Source: Sthenelais limicola (taxonomy: Eukaryota; Annelida; Polychaeta; Phyllodocida; Sigalionidae). Taken from it: 64,000 nucleotides of DNA. The position numbers and the translations under genes are program-made. Positions 1 to 10,800 of this stretch are shown piece by piece (position 1 is the stretch's first letter; the number at the start of each line of letters is the position of its first letter). The notes beneath the pieces are model-generated. The model was given only the letters and a program-made list of their open reading frames with translations, had not been told where the DNA came from and made no database searches. The stretch spans positions 133,786,941-133,850,940 of the forward strand of contig OW804096.1 in the NCBI GenBank assembly GCA_942159475.1, in the 5' to 3' direction.

Positions 1-60
1 ACATTGGAACCAAACATTCCTAACTACAGTTTGCAAAAGTCTTATAATTAATACATACTT

Positions 61-281
61 GGGTCAGATAGTCTGAAAATGCACAATCGGCAACTCTACA
101 CATTTAGTACATTCTAGTAAATTAGGATGGGAAATCATAAATACTACTTGTTTGGTTCTGCGTTGACTAAAACAATATGTTCGGTTATGTTGAACTGTAT
201 CATGAACTTCAGTTTTGTCTTAAATTTGGGTTATTGAGATGGTTGGTGAAGGCGAATTGTACATTTTCTGGTGACTTAACC
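61..281. mobile_element. MITE family C, degenerate copy
   Basis: This is a worn copy of the roughly 235-bp TIR element that recurs through the window. The left end begins GGGTCAGATAGTCTGAAAAT. The right end reads GTACATTTTCTGGTGACTTA, where other copies end in CTGACCC. The interior retains the family's 'gttatgttgaactgtat' and 'gtcttaaatttgggttatt' segments. No coding potential was seen. Confidence 0.75.
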
Positions 282-1540
282 AATTAATTTTATGGCTTGG
301 GCGTTGCTAGACGTGTGGCACCTACTGCTATTATTTATTCTATGAATATTTAGTACTTCCGTGTGTGAACGAATTGGCAAATTTGTATTGCCTGATACAT
401 AATCGCTGATCCTGATTTCTTCTCTATCTTTTTATTTAAAAAAAAATAATTACAGGCCTATACTATATTTAAACAGTTACACATGCTACTGCTATGCAAA
501 TCTAGAACGTGGTAGAACCCCTCCGACTTTAAGAATAGCATACACAAAAAAGAAAACAAGTCTTCATTTTTTTTAAAAAAAGGAAAAAGTCTTCATTCAT
601 ATTCAAGAACAACAACAGAGGAAAAACAAATAGAAAAAGGCAAAGGAACCTCAGGTTAGAAATGTTGGGCCTCCACTCCATAGGACGCATGGGGGACCCC
701 CCCCCCCCATATAATTATATTAATCTTCATTATTTACCATAGTACAACATACCAGGTGTATTGGCATATCCTCTCCTTGTGACGGAAGCTTTTAAAGAGT
801 GATATAAGCAACAGTTACGATGGTCTACACTATTTAACATTCTTAATACCACTGTCACAAGGGCGTTCTTTAGATTTATGAAGAGAATTCTCAGCTAACA
901 TGCTTAAAATTTAAATATTTTCTACTTTTCGTGCTAATCTTTTTCCAACACATCTAAATGTCATTTGACTAACTTTTTGGAGGATTTTGTTATACAGGGC
1001 TTTTAAAACGTCCTCATTTGTATAAATTTGGAGGACCCGCCCAAATCCTACGATGATTTCACATATTATCGCTCACCGCCGACCGTTCTTTCTTTGGTAT
1101 TTACATGTGAGAGCAGAAGAATATTGATAAATCCAGTCATATAAGTCATAATGAGGGACTTTGCTAATTAGGCTTGTTTTCTTTGGGTTTTCTTTGTAGG
1201 GTTTCCAAAAGATTTCCACTGCATTTAGGTTGTCCTGAGAGCTGTCCAAATAATCGGACACAATCGTATAGGGCTTTGGTTGTTTTTCTGACCCATTGAA
1301 GTCTGTCTGATAAAGCTGGTTAGTTTTGCTCTGATAAACTGCCCTCAATGCAATTATGGGCCATTTCAACCAATTGGAATGTATCGTAGCAACACATTGT
1401 ACATCATTGGCTCCATCAACCCAAAGGAAGAACCAATAAAAACTCAAATAGTTGGATTTGCAGGCTGTTGTGTGTCAAGTAATATAAGACCTATATCATA
1501 ATCAAAAGGAATCAGTCTAACCACGAATACCACCGCTATT
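282..1540. other. No supported gene
   Basis: AT-rich sequence with a poly-C run near 699-709. The minus strand of 1073-1447 is open for 124 codons, but it opens at TTG, has no convincing acceptor and no family I recognise, so it is not called a gene. Confidence 0.5.
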
Positions 1541-1652
1541 GCCATATGCATTGTAGCTCTTTCTGGGAGGCCTTAAGAATAAATAAATAATTATGATATG
1601 TTATGCATCGTGAACTAATAAATAGTTATGAGTTGCATATACCGGGTTTCTT
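1541..1652. repeat. 112-bp dispersed repeat, copy 1
   Basis: This block is repeated in the same orientation at 2220-2330. Both contain 'ggccttaaraataaataaa' followed by 'taattatgatatgttatgc'. The two copies are about 680 bp apart with unrelated sequence between them. No TIR or tail was recognised. Confidence 0.7.
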
Positions 1653-2219
1653 TGAATTTTAATAGAATAGTATTGTAGTGTAGTGACAACATATAAATTC
1701 TGCACTTTATATGTTTGTTTCAGGAACCTATAGAAGAGGATCATTACTTCAATTTTATTTGTGTTATATACTTGGTAAAACAACTGCAAACAACATGCAT
1801 AACACTAAACACTCAAAATCATTGCTTTTATTTATGATTAATCTTGTTCCCATTCAATGAATATGCACAGGTATAATATCGGATAGACAGACAAAATTAT
1901 GCAACTTCTATACTTTACGTTTGTGTCAAAAAATATTCCATGTTCAAATAAATCACTCTTACGAACGATACAAATATTATACCCATTTTCTACTTACATG
2001 GCCATCTGAACATTTCTTTATACCTTTATACATCCAATTCATGTTGTCAAAAGCAACAACAATTCCAATTCAACGATATACAAACCATGATAACTTGAGG
2101 ATTTGACAAATATTCGGTTCCTACATGGGTACGATCTTCAGTATAAGGTTATATATTATAAATATAGGAAGTTTTATTCCAAGACAGCACACATCAGCAC
2201 ATGAAATGCTTACTTCCTT

Positions 2220-2330
2220 GGCATTGCAGCGCTTTCTGCGAGGCCTTAAAAATAAATAAATAATTATGATATGTTATGCATCATGCACTAATAAATAATC
2301 ATGAGGTACATATATATCGTGTTTGTTTAA
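2220..2330. repeat. 112-bp dispersed repeat, copy 2
   Basis: Direct repeat of 1541-1652 with scattered substitutions. The interval 1653-2219 between the copies shows no supported gene. Confidence 0.7.
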
Positions 2331-3310
2331 CTCATAGTAGATGTGGTTCATCTATGACTTGTTTCAATTGTATTTGGAGGAAAAACTACTTGCTGCTGCT
2401 TTGGAATAAAAATTTCCCAAACACCTTCTGATATGAGGCTTAAATTATAAGATCAACCCGGATTGCTACTGATTAATGCAAACATCTGATGAAATGTATT
2501 CTTTAGTGGGCGGAATCATTCTCCTCAGCCCCTTGACTAATTTACAAACAGCTCTCATTCTCAATATTTCTGGCTTGATATCTTATAGCTATGATGTTAA
2601 AATAACATTCAAATATGATGAAATATAATGAGTAAAATCCTGTTTGTAGGAACTTGTATTTCAGTAGATCAAAGGCACATACTTATACAGCAATATGGCT
2701 AGTTCAGAACTAGCTTGATATTAACTTGTTCTTTAATAAAATTCATTTTAGCATGAATAATAACAGCAATTGCTCGTTATATATGTAATGAAACGCAGAT
2801 TTGTGGGGTCACGAGTCAAAGTGTCGCGCAAAGATAACCAGAAGAAAGGTATTCATTTGCACTGAGTTTTATTTAATTCGAGTATCACAGGTTTATAGGC
2901 AACAAGTGGTAGTGCTTGATTTAAACAACAGAAGAATCTCGGTTTGCGAGCGGCATGAGTCCTTCTACGACTTATTCTAATCGTATACTATAATATACAA
3001 AATTACTATTTCTTCATCGTCTACCTGTTGCTCTGCGTGTTATGTCTTTGTCCAACACTTTGTCAAGTGTCCATGAGTGTGTCAGTCATACCTTTATATT
3101 CCTTCTACTGTTAATTCTTAAACATGTTCTAAACTCTTTTCTAGTGTTGCTCCATATAAATATCAATGTTGTTCCAGAGGAATGGCAAAGTGAATTTCTT
3201 TCTTTGTTCTTGGACTTTAAGAGTTTTCAGTCAACCGTAATGTTTTTCTTTTCTCTTCCAAATTACCCTTTTCTAGGCTTTGGAGAAAAGCGAGGTCTAT
3301 ATGCGCATAT
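2331..3310. other. No supported gene
   Basis: AT-rich DNA. The plus-strand ORF at 3042-3329 is low-complexity and hydrophobic, and it runs into a LINE 3' tail. It is treated as spurious. Confidence 0.5.
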
Positions 3311-3400
3311 CTTCTTGTATTGTATTTAAGATTTTTATTCAGCAATTGAACATTATGTAACAGTTACACTATTCTCAGTACGTGCTGATGTGCTTACAAA
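3311..3400 (-). mobile_element. LINE 3'-end fragment (AAATACA-tail family)
   Basis: On the minus strand the sequence reads 'ctgaataaaaatcttaaat' followed by 'acaatacaagaag'. The same 3' end terminates the truncated LINE at 14327-15540 and the fragment at 27926-28020. An ending in short AAATACA-like repeats, not pure poly-A, resembles CR1-type elements. The body is not recognisable, so this is probably a strongly 5'-truncated insertion. Confidence 0.6.
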
Positions 3401-3804
3401 AAGGTATTCTGGTCAGAGGAACGCGGTGAAAACCATTCTGATATCGGTCAACATTAATGTGTGTCTAAATGAAGTGGGTACGTCTCCATTGACGCATTTT
3501 GAGGTGCGGCCATTAAAACGCACCACAACACGCCTCGATGGAAACGTACTCACATTAAGTGGTTATTTTCGGGGTTTTTGGTTCTTTTCCCAACAAGCCA
3601 ATAGTATACTGTAGCCAGCAAGTGGGTGGACCGTGACATTATTTCATTATTTACAACCTATGTGAGCGACAGAGCAGCAATGAAGTAACTCATGACAACA
3701 CATGAATAATATGAAAGATTGATACGTTTTCTCTTAAACTATAGAAGCAAGTGGCACAATGAACATTGGACTTGAGCGGTATATACATGCAGTATAACTG
3801 AATA

Positions 3805-3960
3805 CGGTCTAGGCAGCGACCGCGCGAGTCCCTGCAAACTAAGGGAAACTATCTCTCCCCTGACCGCAAAATGTCATTAGAATCCCATTATGGCGTCTAA
3901 TCCATGGCCGGGAAAGTAAAGCCATTTAGCGCAGTGGGCGTCCAATCACTGACAAACCAA
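3805..3960. mobile_element. SINE-like repeat, family S, partial copy
   Basis: It shares blocks with 26842-27053 and 33315-33741: 'gagtccct', 'accgcaaaatgtcatta', 'atcccatta', 'gcgtccaatcactgac'. The tRNA-like head seen in the 33.3-kb copy is not evident here. Confidence 0.55.
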
Positions 3961-4378
3961 TCTAGACTATTTCTGTTGTTAACCACCAGTAAACAATTTG
4001 CTTTGTAATAATATTTAAGTAAATATTGGTCCAAATCTCTCAATGTCTTAATATCCCAGTATTCCTTTACTTATATTATGTCAGTGAAATAGAATAAACT
4101 ACATATTATTATCACAGAAGCTGCTAATTAAGACAATTTCAGCGTCAGTTTACATAAATCATACTTTAACAAGACAAATTATTTTTAAAATCAATACAAT
4201 ATAACAGATTTTGGATTATTGGAAGTGAACATTTTTGCCATCATCATTCCAGCCATCTCTAAGATACCTCTTCATAACGAATTATCAAAAATGAATTGCG
4301 GCAATATGACCTGTCCTCCATAGAATAAGATTAGGGATGAATTCTCTGGTTACCCATGGCCCTAAATACATGTAAATA

Positions 4379-4787
4379 TGTGATGTGTTTCAGGACAATG
4401 AGTCATAAGTCGCAAAAAATAGATTTTGAGATATCCTTATATTTGAAATATGAGATCAAGCCGATGCTAATGATAGTAAACAGTCTAATAATCTAATAAG
4501 TATTTCTAGATTTTAAGTTTGATATTTTCGTTTTTGAAAAAAAAAGTTTTCAATATTTCTGGGGGTCAATAAACAGTAAAGTAACTAAATGTAGTCCATA
4601 TGAGGACCCTTAAAACGAAAGAATATATTACATAGATTGTCTTGAAATTTGATACATCGATTGATATAGCTATAAGTGATGAACCCTCTAAAAATTAGAA
4701 CATTCCGATAATGTGATCTTGTAAAAAAAACACTTTGAAAAATATCAATTTTGCGACTTATGACTCATTTTTCTGAAACAAATCACA
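4379..4787. mobile_element. MITE family D, full-length copy
   Basis: A non-coding element of about 410 bp, with ends TGTGATGTGTTTCAG and, inverted, TGTGATTTGTTTCAG, flanked by TA on both sides. Subterminal 'gagtcataagtcgcaaaa' is also inverted at the other end ('ttttgcgacttatgactc'). A TA target duplication fits Tc1/mariner-type MITEs; no transposase is present. Confidence 0.85.
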
Positions 4788-4893
4788 TATATATACACTA
4801 TGAGGCGGATTACTGATGCAAATCCAACATATTAGCCTATAACTGATATATATGTCTTTGTCTTGGACGTAACCATACCCCTGCTAAAATATA

Positions 4894-5130
4894 TGTGGAT
4901 AAGATTTTCAGAACATGTACAATTGGCAGCTGTACACATTTAGTATTCTGCTAAATTAGGCTGCAATTTGGTCAATACTAGGTAAATTCGAGTAAATTCG
5001 GCACTGCATTGATTCTAGCAATTTGTTTGGTTAGGTTGAACTGTGTTTTGAACTTTATTGTCGTCTAAAATTTAGGTTATTTGGGAAGATTGGTGAAGGT
5101 GAACTGAACTATTTTCTGAAAATCTGACCC
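4894..5130. mobile_element. MITE family C, copy
   Basis: The right end CTGACCC is preserved (5124-5130), while the left end is eroded to 'aagattttcagaacatgtac'. The copy lies about 130 bp downstream of the stop codon of gene A, so it may fall in or next to that gene's 3' untranslated region. Its interior is of the 'aattcggcactgcattga' subtype. Confidence 0.85.
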
Positions 5131-5259
5131 ATATTCAAGGCAACTGTCATCAATCATTAAAAACAATCAATACTATTTGTTTTAGGTCTGCAAAACATAA
5201 TTCAATTAAAAAGTGTTTTGTAGTGAAAGTTCCATACCTAAACTAATCTTGTATTTCTT

Positions 5260-5747
5260 TTAAAAACCGGGATAATTAGCCTGATAACAAAGACTCACAT
5301 CCCCACTTATTAATGAGAAGTCAGCGACAAGAGTATATATCTTGAACTCAAGGTAGCAATTTATTTTGCAGGGACACTCTATTACAATATGTTCAGATAC
5401 AATAATAGGGTCCTGCTCCCCTTCAACACATGACTTTCCTTGCCTAACAACTGCTTCAGTGACTGGATGTTCTGGAGGTCTTGCCCACAGCGGTACTTCC
5501 CTTGGGGCGTCATACACCGTTACTTGCGTATGCACTTGTGTTGCTCTCGTAACACTTGGAGACCCTGTGACAAGGATTCGGAGGCCAATATGATAGGGGT
5601 ATGTGCTGTTTATTGCAGTAGGTTTGATGAGGGTCAATTCCTGTCTCTTGGACCAGATTCCCTTTAGGTTGACGGTACAGGCACCATCTGGAAGTCCTGA
5701 TTCAATGAGTTCAGTTGGCTTAAGGTTCCTATACTCTATTTCAGCAG
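5260..5747 (-). CDS. Gene A exon 2 (mature domain)
   Basis: Open for 162 codons from the acceptor at 5748-5750. It begins AAEIEYRNLKP and ends CYQANYPGF. All six cysteines of the mature protein are here. Confidence 0.75.
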
Positions 5748-7375
5748 CTGAAAAAAAACGATCAAAATCTGTTATGCTATTCTGAAAATGTAGCAAATGC
5801 ATCCAAATCAGAATAAGAAAATATATGATGCATGGTGATTCGCCGGGTATTACTTTTAGCTAATTTTAATTCTGAATCTTATTTCACGTTATAGCCAATT
5901 CATTAGGCTGATTTAGCAACCACAATGCTAACGCTAACACTAATGCTAACATATGTTTTATGAGCACTACGTCATTACTAGGTGTGCTATTCTTAGCGTG
6001 CCTACCTGAGATACGGATGTCAATTACCCTAAGAGGCGGGTCAATACGTTCCCAACGTATGTCTATTTCACGCTAAAATGATGGTGAATTGTGATTTTTA
6101 TGTACAAATGAGCGTAGGTGTTTTTCTTTGTATTCAGGTGTAACACACTACTCACCTTCATGAAATTGTGTGTTTTTTGCCCTCTAAAAACCCCTCTCCA
6201 CCTCTAAAACTGATTGATTCCTGCCAATAGGGAGATTTAGCAACCATAATGCTAACGCTAACACTAACGCTAACGCTAGTTTCTCACGATAGGGTGGGCC
6301 GTATGTAATGGCAGCAGTCAATCAGTTTTAGAGGTGGAGAGGTGTTTTCAGAGGGCAAAAAAATGCACAATATCATGAGGGTGAGTAGTGTATTAGACCT
6401 GAATACAAAGAAAAACACCTACGCTCATTTGTACATAAAACTGAAATCACAAATGACCATCACTTTAGCGTGAAATGGACATACATTGGGAACGTATTGA
6501 CCCACCTCTTAGCGTAATTGACGTCCGTATCTCAGGTAGGCATGCTAAGAATAGCACACCTAGTGATGACGTAGTCCTCATAAAAGATACGTTAGCGTTA
6601 GTGTTAGCGTTAGCGTTGTAGTTGCTAAATCAGCATATTATGTATGGCCCACCCTATCGTAGAAACTAGCGTTTGTGTTAGCGCTGTGCTGTTGCATTGT
6701 GATTGCTAAATCTCCCTAATATCTTCATAAGTTATCATGCTAAAAAATTCAACTCTGATCTCAGTTATTCAAAATGTACATGTATATTATCTTTTGTGTG
6801 CTGTGTAAGACATGGTTTAGATAATTCACAATGAATTTTGTCTTATATCAGCAGTTTCACAGTTTTTACTAATTTTATTATAAACATATTAGACTCATGT
6901 CCCTCTAAACAGGAATGAAAACGAATCATATTTGTGAAATTTTCGGGAATAAACGTCTTTAAAAGAACAACAAGGCAAGCATCTGCCCGATGCAATCATA
7001 TTCAGTATTATTATGCTTCAGGTTACAGAGATTAAGATAAGATTACTGATTAACTGTTTTATACTCATGTTTTCTAGGATTTAGTGTAGTTAGACACAGC
7101 AGTCGGCGGAAGACCATGGTTATTCTACATAGAATTGCTGCCTGTGAGCCAATAATCTTGTCATGCTAATGAACCTCTTTGATTGTTATAGCCAGTGCAT
7201 ATTGTACCAGTCTATCTACGTTTTAATTTGTCATTTGCAAACATCTTTGCTGTATACAAATTCTAAATAAATAAAAAAAAGATAGTGATAATGATAGCTC
7301 ACCACTGTGGATCTCAGCACACGAAGAGAAGAGCACAACGCTAAGGAATGTGATAGAGCCCAGCAAGAAATGCAT
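5260..7375 (-). CDS. Gene A: secreted Cys-containing protein, two exons
   Basis: Predicted 186-aa secreted protein of unknown family. Exon 1 (7303-7375) starts at ATG and encodes a hydrophobic signal peptide (MHFLLGSITFLSVVLFSSCA) before a GTGAGC donor. Exon 2 (5260-5747) follows a run of T ending in CAG and carries the rest to a TAA/TAG/TGA stop. Phase is 1 on both sides, so the frame joins exactly. The mature part has six cysteines (including a CPCKINC cluster), one N-S-T glycosylation site and a Pro-rich middle, but no domain I recognise. The 1555-bp intron holds a large MITE palindrome (5908-6717). The model rests on sequence signals alone; extra exons or a different start remain possible. 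Confidence 0.7.
5908..6225. repeat. Large inverted repeat, left arm (MITE family E inner module)
   Basis: Starts 'gctgatttagcaaccacaat' followed by hexamers of the CTAACG/CTAACA type. Over about 318 bp it is the reverse complement of 6310-6634, with scattered mismatches. It lies in the intron of gene A. A transcript of the intron could fold into a long hairpin. Confidence 0.85.
6229..6717. mobile_element. MITE family E with telomere-like hexamer TIRs
   Basis: Begins AGGGAGATTTAGCAACCATA and ends with its inverse (GATTGCTAAATCTCCCT). The TIRs are roughly 80 bp and contain (CTAACG)n-like arrays and an inner 'gatagggtgggcc' block. The sequence AAT flanks both sides, a possible 3-bp target duplication. 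Nested between the TIRs is 6310-6634, the inverted partner of 5908-6225. No coding capacity. Confidence 0.8.
7250..7286 (+). mobile_element. Retroelement-like 3' tail (TGTATACAAAT family)
   Basis: Reads 'gctgtatacaaattctaaat' followed by 'aaataaaaaaaag'. A matching tail occurs at 43157-43190. Only the tail is shared, so this is probably the end of a decayed LINE or SINE. It stops 17 bp from the exon 1 donor of gene A. Confidence 0.4.
7303..7375 (-). CDS. Gene A exon 1 (signal peptide)
   Basis: ATG at 7375-7373, then 24 codons plus one nucleotide to the GTGAGC donor (7302-7297). It encodes a hydrophobic secretory leader. Confidence 0.65.
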
Positions 7376-9290
7376 TTTTGTTTTCTCAACTAGCAATGGC
7401 AATCCAGGTGAATATGGGAATCGATCCGTTCAAATCAGTAGATATACTGACTTTGTCAGGTTAAAACTATCTAGTGATAGTTAAACCAACCGCTGATTCA
7501 AATAACGCCAACCAATCACCAATCTGCAAAAGCATTATCATTGATGCATGTTCGTGAGTTATACAGCGTGTTTGTTCACATGGTAATACTATAAAGTGTC
7601 TCCTTATAGCACCTAATGCCTTTACAAATTCTATGAATAATTACTACATGAGTTTGAGGCGAGAGATTCTTCGAAAACGGCATCAACACATGACCTATAG
7701 GCTAACACTTGTACACATATGTGCACTTACATTCTTGCTTTGCGGTAAGCTGTCAACATTTACATGAATAATTTGCATATCGATTGATTTTCTTCTCAGC
7801 AAAACAATGTTATGTGGGGAATGGCTCATTATTTACAACTTTCCTACGAACCATGCCGAGCAGAAATGAAGCAATCCTTGGCAACAAATAAATAATAAAT
7901 AAAACATTGATATGGGTTCCCACTTTGAATAGAAGCAAATTGGCCTTGGCCGGTACATATAACTGAACATACCACCACCATGCAACCTACATGCAGCATA
8001 TAGGTATTCTTTTGTTGTAATCTGGACTACTTGATATTATTGGTTGTATACTTATTTTTTCACTCAATCTAATCTGATATCTGTCTTAATGGTATATATT
8101 TCATTTAAATTTACTGACATTTCTGATGCTCCTTTGAATATAATTATGTATAATGCTGCCCAGGTGGTGGATTTTAGTACTTTTTATTTGTATTTTCCCC
8201 CCACCTATGACAACTTTTCTGTATTAGGGGTAACCTTTGCTATCTTTAATATTGTCTTTATTAATTTTTTTATATTTTTTTTAAAGAAATTGTATTGCAA
8301 TACAGTTTTGGGAGACCCGATAATCTCATGTATACAAGTTCAAAAATAAGTAATCTACATAATTTTAACTTTACAATTTCATGTCAGACAGTACATAAAT
8401 CAAATAAATGTTTTGATAGAACGCTAGCCACTCACACCAGGGTTATATATGATGGGGTGTGGGCGTCAGTATTACCTAAATACAGATTAATACATAATGT
8501 TTTTGGAGATAATGTCCAATAAAATCACAACTGGCCATATTGCATATTAGTTGTTTTTGATCAGCTTGGACTGGGATATACTGTATACCATGCACAATGT
8601 CTATTAGCTGAATAAAGTTATTAAAACAACAATAGTGAAGACGTTGCCTTGGATAGAGGTCTAAGCATTAGTACCAAACCCCCAATGTCCTAGCATGGCA
8701 GCATTTCCTTTATCGCTTTCCAATCGTGAAGGAAGTCATTCCCAAAAGCCACACATTTGGTCGTGTTTGGCCCGGGTCCGCAAATCTTTGATGTTTGTCA
8801 AATATATAAGTTATAATGCTCTATAACCGATGTTGCATATTATTGATTTTGATTCACTGCTAAAAGTATATAGCAATGAATTAAAATCAATAATATATTA
8901 AGTCTATCCAATATTTACAGATAAGGTAACAGCAAGGTGTAGTAGTAAGACCAACCCAATTTTTCTTATGTCCAAACCAACATACAACAAGTGGTATTCC
9001 CGGTTAGTGCACATGGCCAATACTATAGTATCTAGTTGACAAAGACGGGGTATCTAGAAATGGAGAAATAGAATAATTAGTTATTTTAGCCATGAATATT
9101 ATTGCCATCTTGCCACAAAACAATCGAGTAACTATGGATTGGTGGATAATACTACACAGGCAAAGCTGAAATTGTTTAACAATATCGTTGGTGCCTGTCC
9201 TAGCTGTTTACCATCATTTCCATTTTCCGATCAGTATATTCACTGTCTATTCCCATCTAAGTTATGAGAACAGGATAGGTAGGGAATAGA
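7376..9290. other. Region upstream of gene A; no supported gene
   Basis: AT-rich sequence. The ORFs at 8044-8522 are low-complexity and overlap each other. An AATAAA-containing stretch sits near 8612 without an associated reading frame. No promoter element could be assigned with confidence. Confidence 0.45.
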
Positions 9291-9291
9291 A

Positions 9292-10800
9292 ATGAGGAAC
9301 ATAACTATTGCGTTATCTATGACAACCTTTGGAAGATGGCGGCAGTGCACTAGCAAGCGAACGGATCGAGCTCCCGACTTTATTTGGATTATTAGTAGCA
9401 GATCGTGTCAAATTCACTATTTAACGTACCCAACATATACAGGAATGAGCCAAACACACTCGAGGAATCTAAGATCTAGCATTGACTTTAGTTCAAAGAA
9501 CTTATTTAGCAAATCCGATATTGATAGTATGGCCCAACTGGGTCGTACGCAAATACCTACAGGAATCAGTATGGACCAGTGCCAGCAGTATGTGATACTC
9601 CCAAGAGAATATTCCAATACACAAATGGGAATTAATATGAACTCTCAACCCAATGTACAATTAGCCCCAGCAAACACCCAACAATCGATGATCGCAACAA
9701 ATATTGGAGATAGATCCGCGATTCCATCGAACACCGAAGGACAAGTCTATGTTCCCCCTCAATCCGCAATGGCGAGCTATAGGCAGGTAGCTATCCCACA
9801 ACATCAAGAAACACAAGGAAATCAGATAAGTCAATACTCGCATTCTCAATATCCTGATATTCCCCATGATTTTATGGTAAAGTTTATTGCCCGAGAAAAA
9901 AAGATCGATGAACTATTATCTGGTATGGCAAGAATTCAGGGCTCAATTGAAAACTATGGAAATATCGCTCTCACAAACCAATCCGACATTGGCACGCTGA
10001 ACAGAAATACGCAAGGTTTGCAAGAAAGTGTAGGCCAGTTAAACGACAATATGAAGGGTGTCGTAGCAAATCAGGTGAAATTAGACCAATCTAACTCTGA
10101 CATTAACAAAAGCATGCAAAATCTTCAAGCTACAATCACCGATCTGTCCCTCAAAATTGAATTAAATTCCAATACCCTGGCCGCAATCAATAATAGTTCG
10201 AATATTCCCCAAGTAAACATACAACAAAACACAACACAAGCAGCCACGCCCACCCCTACAGTCAACACGGCAATAAGGGAAAATCCCAGGGAAAAAAATG
10301 TAATTCTAAAGGGAGTTGAAGAAAACGACGGCGAAAATTTGGAAAATATTGTCAAAGATTTGCTTGGACATATTGATTTCAAGTCAACCTTCTCAAACGT
10401 AGAAAGGCTAGGGATTAAGCGCGAAAGCCCCGATAATCCATACCACCGCCCCATAAAAGTCACACTCCTTTCAGTCCGCAACAAAATAGAGCTATTTAGA
10501 GGCATGAACAAACACAAACAGAAGCCTCAATTAGCTGGGATATGGGCCCAGGGCGACAACACTGAGGAGGAACAGTTACATATGAGTGAGGCGAGATCTA
10601 TAGCCTTTGCAGCCAGAGCCTTACATGGACTTGAATCCAGACCTAAAGGCATTGATGTGTACATTGCAGGTGTAACTTATACCAGAGCTGACTTCGATAA
10701 ATTGCCTAAGGGATTAGACAAGACTACTGTCTCCACCTTCTCAACACCTGACGGGACAGCCTTTCAAGGGCATATGAGCCCTCTGTCCAACCTCCAGTAA
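9292..10800 (+). CDS. LINE ORF1 protein (coiled coil plus RRM-like region)
   Basis: The 502-codon first ORF of an apparently intact non-LTR retrotransposon. Such proteins bind the element RNA in the ribonucleoprotein. Residues about 60-195 are rich in Gln, Asn and Ser. Residues about 200-300 show a heptad-like coiled coil with many Asn/Gln/Ile/Leu positions. Residues about 330-480 (REKNVILKGVEE..., VERLGIKRE, RPIKVTLLSVRNK) resemble the RRM-like/C-terminal region of ORF1 proteins. No CCHC knuckle was seen. The conserved element may begin near 'ggaagatggcgg' (9331), so the first in-frame ATG inside it, at 9445 (residue 52), could be the true start. ORF2 follows after 56 bp. Codon use is AT-biased. 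Confidence 0.85.
   Translation: MRNITIALSMTTFGRWRQCTSKRTDRAPDFIWIISSRSCQIHYLTYPTYTGMSQTHSRNLRSSIDFSSKNLFSKSDIDSMAQLGRTQIPTGISMDQCQQYVILPREYSNTQMGINMNSQPNVQLAPANTQQSMIATNIGDRSAIPSNTEGQVYVPPQSAMASYRQVAIPQHQETQGNQISQYSHSQYPDIPHDFMVKFIAREKKIDELLSGMARIQGSIENYGNIALTNQSDIGTLNRNTQGLQESVGQLNDNMKGVVANQVKLDQSNSDINKSMQNLQATITDLSLKIELNSNTLAAINNSSNIPQVNIQQNTTQAATPTPTVNTAIRENPREKNVILKGVEENDGENLENIVKDLLGHIDFKSTFSNVERLGIKRESPDNPYHRPIKVTLLSVRNKIELFRGMNKHKQKPQLAGIWAQGDNTEEEQLHMSEARSIAFAARALHGLESRPKGIDVYIAGVTYTRADFDKLPKGLDKTTVSTFSTPDGTAFQGHMSPLSNLQ

Noticed and set aside
1073..1447. 124-codon minus-strand ORF
   Set aside because: Opens at TTG, no clear acceptor or family; composition could explain it.
1921..3614. 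Plus-strand ORFs of 61-95 codons
   Set aside because: Hydrophobic or low-complexity, mostly TTG-initiated, and one runs into a LINE tail.
5366..5785. Plus-strand ORFs across gene A exon 2
   Set aside because: Shadows of the minus-strand exon, which has splice signals and a matching leader.
5908..6717. CTAACG hexamers as a true telomere remnant
   Set aside because: The arrays are only a few units long, imperfect and located inside transposon TIRs.
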